Source of the DNA: Sulfuriferula multivorans
GTDB taxonomy: Bacteria; Pseudomonadota; Gammaproteobacteria; Burkholderiales; Thiobacillaceae
NCBI GenBank assembly: GCA_010365175.1
Contig: JAAFGW010000127.1
Span: 1 to 7,917 of the forward strand
Direction: 5' to 3'
Length of the DNA stretch: 7,917 nt
Under the pieces are notes generated by a model that made no database searches, had not been told where the DNA came from, and saw only the letters and a list, made by a program, of their open reading frames with translations. Below, piece after piece: positions 1 through 6,619 of the stretch (position 1 is the stretch's first letter; each line of letters begins with the position of its first letter). The position numbers were made by a program, and so were the translations under genes.

Positions 1-49
1 GCTCTTTCTTGATGCCTTCGAGTACATTATTCTTCTTGCCTGATGTCAT
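1..49 (-). CDS. Possible 5' end of a divergent gene (partial)
   Basis: On the minus strand an ATG at 49-47 opens a frame that stays open to the window edge, giving 16 codons (MTSGKKNNVLEGIKKE). A Shine-Dalgarno-like GAAGG lies about 9 nt upstream (minus-strand sense, around 62-58), at the foot of the inverted repeat at 59-78. The fragment is too short to assign a family, and an open run of 16 codons could occur by chance. The arrangement would make 50-190 a divergent promoter region shared with the histidine kinase gene. Confidence 0.35.
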   Translation of the reverse strand, partial: MTSGKKNNVLEGIKKE

Positions 50-58
50 GGTTTTGCC

Positions 59-78
59 TTCGTTAAGTACTCAACGAA
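59..78. repeat. Near-perfect 20-bp inverted repeat, candidate operator
   Basis: The arms TTCGTT and AACGAA are joined through AAGTACTC. Eighteen of the 20 bases obey dyad symmetry around the central AGTACT, and only one symmetric pair is mismatched (A65/C72). Read as minus-strand RNA the mismatched pair becomes G-U, so an 8-bp stem with a GUAC loop could form just ahead of the putative minus-strand start at 49. The symmetry also suits a dimeric repressor or activator site between divergent genes. No known regulator consensus was recognised. Confidence 0.5.
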
Positions 79-81
79 AAG

Positions 82-112
82 CTTACAGGATCAAAGCATG
101 GTGTCTGATAAC
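82..112 (+). promoter_or_regulatory. Weak candidate sigma-70 promoter for the histidine kinase operon
   Basis: A -35-like CTTACA (82-87, 4 of 6 to TTGACA) and a -10-like GATAAC (107-112, 4 of 6 to TATAAT) are separated by 19 bp, longer than the optimal 17. They lie just downstream of the inverted repeat at 59-78 and about 80 nt before the kinase start. Support is by consensus matching only and such matches are common by chance. Confidence 0.2.
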
Positions 113-190
113 AATTATTCGTATGGGCAAGTGCACCGAAAACATGTCTGAATCTTGTGAAAACTACGCCGTAGAGCGCTGGTTACACCA

Positions 191-2623
191 ATGAAGCTAC
201 GCAAGCTTTCGATCTGGTTCTCAGTGGGTGTGCTGCTGGTATTGGGCACCAACATGGCGTGCATCGTGCTGATCGATCAGGCTTACAACAGGATGATGGC
301 CGCGCAGGAGCACCGGCAAAAGTCCATCCAGGTATCCAACGAACTGCAACAGGAGACCGAGCAACTGACACGGCTGGTGCGCGCTTATACAATTACCGGC
401 GAACCACGCTATCTGTTTTATTACTACGACATTCTTGCGGTTCGCCAGGGTGAAAAGCCGGCGCCGACGATGTTTAATTCAGCGACTTATTGGGATGATG
501 TGATTGCGGGACGCATTCAGTATGCGCCGCCCACACAGGGTGAACGGCATGTATTGAAGGATCGGATGCGTGCCTTGGGTTTCAATGCGCAAGAGCTCAA
601 GACACTAGAACAGGTGTTCGCGGCCACCGAGGCCATGAAGCAAACCGAGCAAATTGCCTTTGCCGCAACACAGGGGCTGTACGACCCGGATCTGCAGGAT
701 TTTGTTTCCGATGGGACGCCTCGCCTCGACTTTGCCAGCAAACTGGTGCACAGCAAAAACTACAGCGTGTTGAAATCCGACTTGGCACACGCTGTTAATA
801 AGCTGAAGGAACAGGTCAGCAGCCGCACCCAGAGCGAGGTAGCGCAAGCGACCGAACGCTTGCAACGACTCATTGCCGTGTTGCTGGTGAGCATGGTCGT
901 CACGATCAGCCTGGTTGTGTTGGCGCTCATTACGGTGCGCCGCCAAGTACTACAGCCGATTGAGCGACTCAGACTGTCTGCAGACAAACTGACCGCAGGC
1001 GACTATTCCAGCCGTTCACACTCAGGTTTGAGCCGCGGCGAGGGTGTCGAAGAATTAGCCGTGCTGGGCGAGACATTTGACACTATGGCGCTATCCATTG
1101 AGGCCGATATCGGACGTCGCCAGGCGACACAACTCGCATTGGAAGAGGCGCGCGATCAAGCGCAGAACGCGACCAGGGCAAAGTCGATGTTCCTGGCCAA
1201 CATGAGCCATGAAATCCGCACGCCGATGAACGCCATCATCGGCATGGTCTATCTGGCCCTGAAAACCGATTTGAATGCGCGTCAGCGCGATTACATTTCC
1301 AAGGCCCACGGCGCTGCCAGGATGCTGATGGAGATCATCAACAACATCCTGGACTTCTCCAAGATCGAAGCCGGCAAGCTGGAACTGGAACACAGCCGCT
1401 TCCTGGTCGAGGAGGTCGTCGCTAACGCACTGACTTTGTTGCAACAGCGTGCCTATGAAAAAGATGTCGAACTGCTGTTTGACGTAGGGAATCCCCATCT
1501 ATTGGGCGAGAACGGCGCCTTGCTGGGTGATGCGTTAAGACTGAGCCAAATCCTCACCAACCTGTTGGCCAACGCGATCAAATTCACCCATCACGGTCAT
1601 GTGAAATTGGCGGTAAGCCTCGAGGATCAGGACAGCGAATCGATGATGCTCCGTTTTTGCGTCAGTGACACCGGCATCGGCATGACGGACGAACAGGTGG
1701 AGAATTTGTTCCACGAGTTCACCCAGGCGGATGGTTCGATCACCCGAAAATATGGGGGGACCGGTCTGGGGTTGGCAATTACCAAACGTTTTATCAGTCT
1801 GATGGGTGGAGACATCGGGGTGGAGAGCAAGCCGGGTGTAGGCTCACGCTTCATTTGCACCGTTCGTTTCTTGCGCGCGCCGCAACGCGCGCCGGTCCCG
1901 CTGCATCTACCCGGCGTACAGAATCTGCGCGCTCTGGTCGTGGACGATCAAGACGAAGCACGTAGGGTATTGGTGAATATGCTGCGCCAATTTGGCGTAG
2001 GCCAGGCGCTGGAATCCGGTATTGATAGCGCCACAAATGGAAAGACCGCGCTTGAAATGATTGAACAGGCGCGACAAGCGGGACGCGCTTATCATCTTCT
2101 GATGCTGGATTGGGTCATGCCCGACATGAGCGGTGAGCACGTCTTGCGCAGACTGCATGAACATCACTCCGATATGCTGCCTGTGCCGGTTATCGTCTCC
2201 GCCTACGATACGGATGCGATGCACGATACTCTCACCGGATTAAATGCACGTCTGTTTCTGTCCAAGCCATTGTTGCCCGAGGCGCTACGGCATTTGCTGA
2301 ATGAAGTAACAGGTCATGCCTCCACGATCAAACGTAAACTCCTCATACCGGAATCTGGCCTGGCCGCACAGGTTCCGCCCGCATCGCTGCCGCAAGAAGA
2401 GAACACAGCGTCAAAGGAAACTGCCCTGTCAGGCCAATGGCCGGACTGTTTGCCCCGGCTTCGCGTGTTGCTGGCGGAGTGCAGTGTTGAGGCGGTAGAA
2501 CTTTGGCAAGCCAACCAATCCGAATTTGCAAGCAAGATGCCAGTACAAACCGTGCACCGCATCTCGGTAGCGCTGGATCATTTCAACTTTGATGTTGCCC
2601 TGACTTTGTTGCCAGAGAGCTGA
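191..2623 (+). CDS. Membrane-bound hybrid sensor histidine kinase with receiver domain
   Basis: An 810-aa inner-membrane hybrid kinase that should autophosphorylate on His and pass phosphate to its own receiver. Domains in order: TM1 (about 8-29); periplasmic helical sensor region (30-226) with YYYDILAVRQGEKPAP (77-92) and LVHSKNY (185-191); TM2 (227-249); HAMP (250-303); coiled coil; HisKA with H340 in SHEIRTPMN; HATPase_c with N-box N457/N461, G1 DTGIGM (493-498) and G2 GGTGLGL (522-528); REC (578-705) with D585/D586, phospho-acceptor D640, S670 and K692; a polar linker; and a helical C-terminal segment (751-810) like those ending many hybrid kinases. No HPt domain with a phosphorylatable His is evident, so phosphotransfer to the next gene product may be direct or via another protein. 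An in-frame TGA at 158-160 leaves ATG 191 as the only ATG start; its ribosome site is poor. The diguanylate cyclase gene follows 4 nt later. Family assignment is firm; the ligand is unknown. Confidence 0.96.
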   Translation: MKLRKLSIWFSVGVLLVLGTNMACIVLIDQAYNRMMAAQEHRQKSIQVSNELQQETEQLTRLVRAYTITGEPRYLFYYYDILAVRQGEKPAPTMFNSATYWDDVIAGRIQYAPPTQGERHVLKDRMRALGFNAQELKTLEQVFAATEAMKQTEQIAFAATQGLYDPDLQDFVSDGTPRLDFASKLVHSKNYSVLKSDLAHAVNKLKEQVSSRTQSEVAQATERLQRLIAVLLVSMVVTISLVVLALITVRRQVLQPIERLRLSADKLTAGDYSSRSHSGLSRGEGVEELAVLGETFDTMALSIEADIGRRQATQLALEEARDQAQNATRAKSMFLANMSHEIRTPMNAIIGMVYLALKTDLNARQRDYISKAHGAARMLMEIINNILDFSKIEAGKLELEHSRFLVEEVVANALTLLQQRAYEKDVELLFDVGNPHLLGENGALLGDALRLSQILTNLLANAIKFTHHGHVKLAVSLEDQDSESMMLRFCVSDTGIGMTDEQVENLFHEFTQADGSITRKYGGTGLGLAITKRFISLMGGDIGVESKPGVGSRFICTVRFLRAPQRAPVPLHLPGVQNLRALVVDDQDEARRVLVNMLRQFGVGQALESGIDSATNGKTALEMIEQARQAGRAYHLLMLDWVMPDMSGEHVLRRLHEHHSDMLPVPVIVSAYDTDAMHDTLTGLNARLFLSKPLLPEALRHLLNEVTGHASTIKRKLLIPESGLAAQVPPASLPQEENTASKETALSGQWPDCLPRLRVLLAECSVEAVELWQANQSEFASKMPVQTVHRISVALDHFNFDVALTLLPES

Positions 2624-2627
2624 AGCG

Positions 2628-3554
2628 ATGGAGAACAATCCCATGCCTGCCGAGACTGAACGCGCGACCGTCTTGTTGGTGGACGATGTCCCCGCCAACC
2701 TGAGTCTTTTGAGCAATATTTTGCGCGATGACTATCGAATCCAGTTAGCGACTAGTGGTGCCAAAGCCCTGGAACTGGTGGCGGCCGGCGCACCTGATTT
2801 GATTCTGCTGGATGTGATGATGCCGGACATGGATGGCCATGAGGTCTGTAAACGCCTCAAATCCGACCCCAAGACCCGCGACATTCCGGTGTTATTCGTC
2901 ACGGCTCAAAATCAGGTTGAGGACGAGGAACTGGGCCTGACGCTGGGCGCAATGGATTACATTCACAAGCCAATCAGTCCACCCATCATCAAGGCGCGGG
3001 TACGAAATCACATTGCCCTGAAACTGCAAACTGATGCGCTGAAGCGTCTTTCGCTTTTCGATGGTCTGACCAACATTCCCAATCGCCGCCATTTCGATAA
3101 CACCATGGATAACGAGATGCAACGCGCGCTTCGGACGCAACATCCCCTGTCCCTGTTGATGATCGACGTGGATTACTTCAAGCCGTTTAATGATTGTTAT
3201 GGCCATGGAACGGGCGACGCGTGCTTGATTCAAATCGCCCAGGCCATGCAGGCTGCCATGAATCGTCCAATGGACTTATTGGCGCGATATGGTGGTGAGG
3301 AGTTTGTCACGCTGCTGCCGGGAACGAACCTGGAAGGCGCCTGCAAAGTAGCAGAAGCGTTGCGCCAGACTGTGGCCAACTTGCACATCCCCCATGCCCT
3401 GTCTCCGATTTCCGACCACGTCACTATCAGCATCGGGGTGGCCTGCCGCACGCAGTCCGACCCAAAATCGACGAGTTATTTGCTGAGACGGGCCGATCAG
3501 GCGCTCTACCAAGCCAAGCAAACGGGACGAAACCAGGTCCGCTTCAATACATAA
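2628..3554 (+). CDS. Response regulator diguanylate cyclase (REC-GGDEF)
   Basis: A 308-aa cytoplasmic response regulator expected to make c-di-GMP from two GTP when its receiver is phosphorylated. REC covers about 13-130, with acidic pocket D19/D20, phospho-acceptor D62 in LLDVMMPDMDG, T92 and K114. The GGDEF domain covers about 140-306: DGLTNIPNRR at 145-154, the D180/N188/D189 metal- and GTP-binding segment, catalytic GGEEF (222-226), and an RxxD inhibitory site (RPMD, 213-216) exactly five residues before it, so product inhibition should be intact. The REC-GGDEF order is like that of WspR; PleD has a second receiver. It sits 4 nt after the hybrid kinase gene, its likely phosphodonor. The start is uncertain: ATG 2628 has only AGAGAG 8 nt upstream, whereas ATG 2643 (Met6) has GGAGA at 2630-2634 with 8-nt spacing; the product would then be 303 aa with all domains unchanged. 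Confidence 0.96.
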   Translation: MENNPMPAETERATVLLVDDVPANLSLLSNILRDDYRIQLATSGAKALELVAAGAPDLILLDVMMPDMDGHEVCKRLKSDPKTRDIPVLFVTAQNQVEDEELGLTLGAMDYIHKPISPPIIKARVRNHIALKLQTDALKRLSLFDGLTNIPNRRHFDNTMDNEMQRALRTQHPLSLLMIDVDYFKPFNDCYGHGTGDACLIQIAQAMQAAMNRPMDLLARYGGEEFVTLLPGTNLEGACKVAEALRQTVANLHIPHALSPISDHVTISIGVACRTQSDPKSTSYLLRRADQALYQAKQTGRNQVRFNT

Positions 3555-3569
3555 AAAAAGGAAATTTGT

Positions 3570-4658
3570 ATGAAAATAATTTGGCAGAGTTCACCTTGGC
3601 TTGTCGTGTTTGTTTTGGCGCTGATTGCCTGGAAATTCCCGCCGTTGCTGCCATGGATACTCCTGGCGGTGACTATGTTCATGTGCTGGTTCATACCCAG
3701 GCGAGGTCTGATTGGCCCTGTGTGCTTGCCGGCAAACGATGCCTTTCTACCCGCCGAGAAGGTTCAGTGGTGGTATTGGACAGGGCATCTGGAAACCGAA
3801 GACGGACAGCGCTTTGGCTTTGAGGTGGTCTTTTTCACCTTCGATGCTTTTCTGTTCATGCGCGATCAGTTGGTGCAAGCAGCCATAACCGATGTAAACG
3901 GCAATCGCATTGAATTCAAGGAATGTGTTGAATTTCATCTCCCCGACAAAACACCCAATGGCTTTAAGCTCAGTTCCGACGCGGACAAATCAGTCACCGC
4001 CACGGGCGGCAATGGCACGGACCATTTGCACAGCGCTATAGGCGACTACGTACTGGATATTGACTTGCAGTCGACCAAAGCACCCGCGCTGCACTACGGT
4101 GGCGACGCGCATCCCTATATTTTTGGCGGCTACACCTACTATTACTCGCGCACCCACATGGCGACAACCGGCACTTTGAGCATCGCGGGAAAATCCTACA
4201 AGGTCACGGGAACCAGCTGGTTTGATCGCCAATACGGCGAGCTGTTTCAAGCCATCAACCAGGGCTGGCAATGGTTTGCCATCGAACTGGCAGACAATCG
4301 CCAGATCATGCTGTTCGACTTCAACGGCGACGATGCCACCGTTGAAAAATCCGGCTCAATCACCGATGCCGAAGGCCACACAACGAATCTTGCTGCCCAT
4401 CAATTCGACGTAACGGTTCTCGGCCATTGGACCAGTCCCAGAACAGGATGTGTCTATCCTTCCGGTTGGACGGTCACAATCGGAAGTGAAACGTTTACTG
4501 TGCAGCCCAGCGTCCAAGACCAGGAACTATGCGGACACCATAGCTTCTGGGTCGGCCCTGTGTATTGGGAAGGCGCGTGTGAGGTCAGCGGCGAGCTGAG
4601 CGGAAAAGCCTATGTCGAGCTCAATGGCTACTGTAAATGCCCCAAGCCCACAATTTGA
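3570..4658 (+). CDS. CrtC/AttH-type lipocalin-like protein with N-terminal membrane hairpin
   Basis: A 362-aa protein whose body (about 60-356) matches the AttH / hydroxyneurosporene synthase (CrtC) lipocalin-like family. Family hallmarks are VQWWYWTGHL (65-74) followed by FGFEVVFF, YYYSRTHMATTG (190-201), the GTSWFDRQYG segment (214-223), QWFAIEL (234-240) and the closing YWEGACEVSG ... AYVELNGY (332-354). The Asp-Arg-Gln of WFDRQ is the most conserved patch in this family. The N-terminus has two hydrophobic segments (about 9-21 and 25-42) followed by Arg-Arg (44-45) instead of a cleavable signal or lipobox. The C-terminus carries CKC (355-357). A clear AAGGAA ribosome site precedes ATG 3570 by about 7 nt, and the gene starts 15 nt after the cyclase gene, so co-transcription is likely. 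CrtC enzymes hydrate carotenoids, but no carotenoid gene is near, so enzymatic activity here is not established. Family call good; substrate and topology unknown. Confidence 0.87.
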   Translation: MKIIWQSSPWLVVFVLALIAWKFPPLLPWILLAVTMFMCWFIPRRGLIGPVCLPANDAFLPAEKVQWWYWTGHLETEDGQRFGFEVVFFTFDAFLFMRDQLVQAAITDVNGNRIEFKECVEFHLPDKTPNGFKLSSDADKSVTATGGNGTDHLHSAIGDYVLDIDLQSTKAPALHYGGDAHPYIFGGYTYYYSRTHMATTGTLSIAGKSYKVTGTSWFDRQYGELFQAINQGWQWFAIELADNRQIMLFDFNGDDATVEKSGSITDAEGHTTNLAAHQFDVTVLGHWTSPRTGCVYPSGWTVTIGSETFTVQPSVQDQELCGHHSFWVGPVYWEGACEVSGELSGKAYVELNGYCKCPKPTI

Positions 4659-4686
4659 GCCGCGATCCAGGGAAAAGGACTACCCA

Positions 4687-4716
4687 TTATGATGTTCCAG
4701 GTACTAATGTAATAAT
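4687..4716 (+). promoter_or_regulatory. Weak candidate promoter before the porin
   Basis: The gap between the lipocalin-like gene and the porin is AT-rich from about 4702 to 4735. AATAAT (4711-4716) matches the -10 consensus at 5 of 6 positions; the best -35-like partner, TTATGA (4687-4692), matches only 3 of 6 with 18-bp spacing. The porin and PBP-like genes may therefore have their own start of transcription in addition to read-through from the upstream genes. No terminator hairpin was seen after 4658. Confidence 0.22.
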
Positions 4717-4797
4717 TCAAAAAAATAAAAGACGGAGATGGACTGGTTCTCAAGAAAATCAGCCGACTTTTTTCCAGACTCAACTCTGACCCTAGCC

Positions 4798-6093
4798 ATG
4801 CAACAACGGTTGCGTAACCGCATTCACTCGCTTGCTTGCCTCCTGTTAAGTGCGGCAAGCCTGTCTGCGCACGCCGTCGATTTTTCGCTGTCTGGCTACG
4901 GCACGATAGGCTATGCGCAGTCTGATCAGGACAACACCTATCAGCGGTTTATTGATAACAAAGGCAGTTTCAAGCGCGATACCGTTCTAGGCGCGCAATT
5001 GAGCGCCCGCTTCAATCCTGAATGGAGCGCAACCGTCCAGGCCAAACTGGCACCCGCCGCAGACAGCGATCAGGATGTCAAAGCGACGCTGAGCTGGGCA
5101 TTCGTATCGTTTCGGCCCACCGACGACTGGCTGTTTCGCGCTGGGAAATTGCGCATCCCGTTCTACCTGAATTCCGAAAACACGGATGTCGGCACCACCT
5201 TCACCCCTGCCCGCCTGCCCATCGAGGTGTATTCAACCGCCGCTACGGTGGATTTTGTTGGCGCCTCGTTCGCCAAGACTTGGCAGCTCAAAGATAACGA
5301 ACTGGTACTCGATGGCTATTGGGGCAAGGCCAATGACGCTTCGTGGCGCTTTTATGCGCGCGATCCCTATAACCCACTAAACCCACTGCTCCCCCAACTG
5401 ACGCCAGACGGCCAATCTGGTGAGTTCTTCGCCAAGCTCAATACCGAATCCAAAGGCTTGCGACTGAGCCTTAACCAAGGGGGAAACACATTTCTCGTGG
5501 GGATTCATCGCGCCGAGACCACGCCACGAGACAGCACAAACCTGGGGCCTTCGACCTACGTGCCGGTTTCGGATCCGTTTTTTAGTGCGGGTACCGTTTA
5601 TCTGCCAGCTGCAAACACGTACAAAATCACTACTACCACTGCCCATCTGGGCGCGAGCATCGATTTGGGACACGGCTTTCGCACAATCGGTGAATACGTC
5701 AGGCGCAAGAACGCTGGTTCAACCCTTTCCCCCGACAGCAAGGGCTTTTACCTGACCTTGGAGAAGGAAGTCGGTCATTGGACTCCCTACCTGACCTACG
5801 CCAAGCTCACCACCAAAAACCGCGATCTGTATCAGGCAGTGAGCAGCGCGCAGCCACTCCACCCCATCTGGAACCCTGTTGAACGGGCGCTGGCCGATGT
5901 CATCGTGGTCTATGACCAGCAATCATGGGCGCTGGGCACGTCCTACACGATCGACAGCAAAAACAAGATCAAGGCCGAATGGTCCGTAGTGGAAACGGGT
6001 CTGGCGTCCAGTTTTGTTGATGCGCCACCTGGTGGTGAATCAAGCGATCAGCACATCAATGTGTTTTCTCTCTCTTACAACTTTACGTTCTGA
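4798..6093 (+). CDS. Outer-membrane porin
   Basis: A beta-barrel porin for passive uptake of small solutes across the outer membrane. From ATG 4798 the product is 431 aa with a textbook Sec signal peptide: basic MQQRLRNR, a Leu/Ala-rich core, and cleavage after AHA (residue 26). The mature part has alternating polar/hydrophobic strands, the porin-like segment LFRAGKLRIPFYLNSEN and a C-terminal strand FSLSYNFTF ending in Phe, the signal recognised by the BAM assembly machinery. Mature length (about 405 aa) suits a 16-strand trimeric porin. The frame also opens at ATG 4738 (451 aa), but GGAG there abuts the ATG with no spacing and the extra 20 residues would put a long polar stretch before the signal peptide; neither start has an ideal ribosome site. 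It lies 11 nt before a PBP-like gene, which suggests an anion or phosphate-like solute, but selectivity cannot be read from sequence. Confidence 0.9.
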   Translation: MQQRLRNRIHSLACLLLSAASLSAHAVDFSLSGYGTIGYAQSDQDNTYQRFIDNKGSFKRDTVLGAQLSARFNPEWSATVQAKLAPAADSDQDVKATLSWAFVSFRPTDDWLFRAGKLRIPFYLNSENTDVGTTFTPARLPIEVYSTAATVDFVGASFAKTWQLKDNELVLDGYWGKANDASWRFYARDPYNPLNPLLPQLTPDGQSGEFFAKLNTESKGLRLSLNQGGNTFLVGIHRAETTPRDSTNLGPSTYVPVSDPFFSAGTVYLPAANTYKITTTTAHLGASIDLGHGFRTIGEYVRRKNAGSTLSPDSKGFYLTLEKEVGHWTPYLTYAKLTTKNRDLYQAVSSAQPLHPIWNPVERALADVIVVYDQQSWALGTSYTIDSKNKIKAEWSVVETGLASSFVDAPPGGESSDQHINVFSLSYNFTF

Positions 6094-6104
6094 GGGAGAC
6101 AGCC

Positions 6105-6515
6105 ATGATGAAAACAAAACTCAAGCTGATCTTCACCCTGCTGGCATTTTCGCTATGTGAAGCACATGCGCAAAACGTGATCATCATCGGCCATCCCGGC
6201 TTAAACAAGCTCAATACGACTACGGTACAAAGAATATTTACCGGGAAAGCGATCGAGGTAGACGGAGTGCATGTCACTGCGATCAATCTAAAGTCGGGTG
6301 CGCTACGGGATCGTTTCCTGCAACGCTACCTGAACCAGGACGATGACAAATACATCGCTTATTGGACGGTGCGCCGCTTCATCGGAAAAGGCATTCCACC
6401 CAAAGAACTATCGAGTGCCGCCGAAGTGATCGACTTTGTGCAAAACACACCCGGTGCCATCGGATATATCGATGAAAATGAATTAAAACCGGGTTTGAAT
6501 GTAGTGAGCCGTTAA
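6105..6515 (+). CDS. Small periplasmic PBP-like (phosphate-binding type) protein
   Basis: A 136-aa secreted protein resembling one part of PstS-type substrate-binding proteins (PBP-like domain). The signal peptide is MMKTKLKLIFTLLAFSLCEAHA with cleavage after residue 22; the Cys at 18 is not in a lipobox. Family features in the mature part are VQRIFTGKAIEVDG (41-54), a basic RDRFLQRYL segment (69-76), YWTVRRFIGKGIPP (86-99) and the closing PGAIGYID (116-123). Full PstS proteins are about 320-350 aa, so this is a single-lobe-sized member of the kind often annotated as phosphate ABC transporter substrate-binding protein without transporter genes beside it; none is present here. The ribosome site AGGGAG overlaps the porin stop and sits 6 nt before ATG 6105 (9 nt before the adjacent ATG 6108). 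Close coupling to the porin suggests a ligand-capturing or ligand-presenting role for the upstream sensor kinase. This is inference. Confidence 0.88.
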   Translation: MMKTKLKLIFTLLAFSLCEAHAQNVIIIGHPGLNKLNTTTVQRIFTGKAIEVDGVHVTAINLKSGALRDRFLQRYLNQDDDKYIAYWTVRRFIGKGIPPKELSSAAEVIDFVQNTPGAIGYIDENELKPGLNVVSR

Positions 6516-6536
6516 GCAAACAGGCCTGAACAACAG

Positions 6537-6560
6537 GAGACCGCTCACACCACGGTTCTC
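6537..6560 (+). other. Weak hairpin after the PBP-like gene
   Basis: GAGACCG (6537-6543) can pair with CGGTTCTC (6553-6560) around a 9-nt loop, with one bulged base. It falls between the PBP-like gene and rlmA, where an operon end would be expected, but no T-run follows, so it is not a standard rho-independent terminator. It may be chance. Confidence 0.2.
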
Positions 6561-6619
6561 ACTCCATGCTTACGCATCATCCCATTAGCTCGCACCCCTG
6601 GCTGTCAGGACAATAGTCA

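Noticed and set aside
9..194. 61-codon plus-strand frame ahead of the kinase gene
   Set aside because: The full frame crosses the inverted repeat and the candidate promoter region, has no ribosome site and no recognisable protein features. Only its last 16 codons are kept, as a low-interest leader-peptide possibility.
1091..1498. 135-codon minus-strand frame inside the kinase gene
   Set aside because: It lies wholly opposite the conserved HAMP/HisKA region, whose protein motifs fully explain the sequence; it is an antisense shadow.
6155..6160. Possible lipoprotein signal (Cys18) in the PBP-like protein
   Set aside because: The residues before the Cys are FSL, not a lipobox, while AHA at 20-22 gives a good signal peptidase I site.
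6521..6528. CAGGCCTG palindrome after the PBP-like gene
   Set aside because: An 8-bp palindrome is expected by chance at this scale and has no supporting context.
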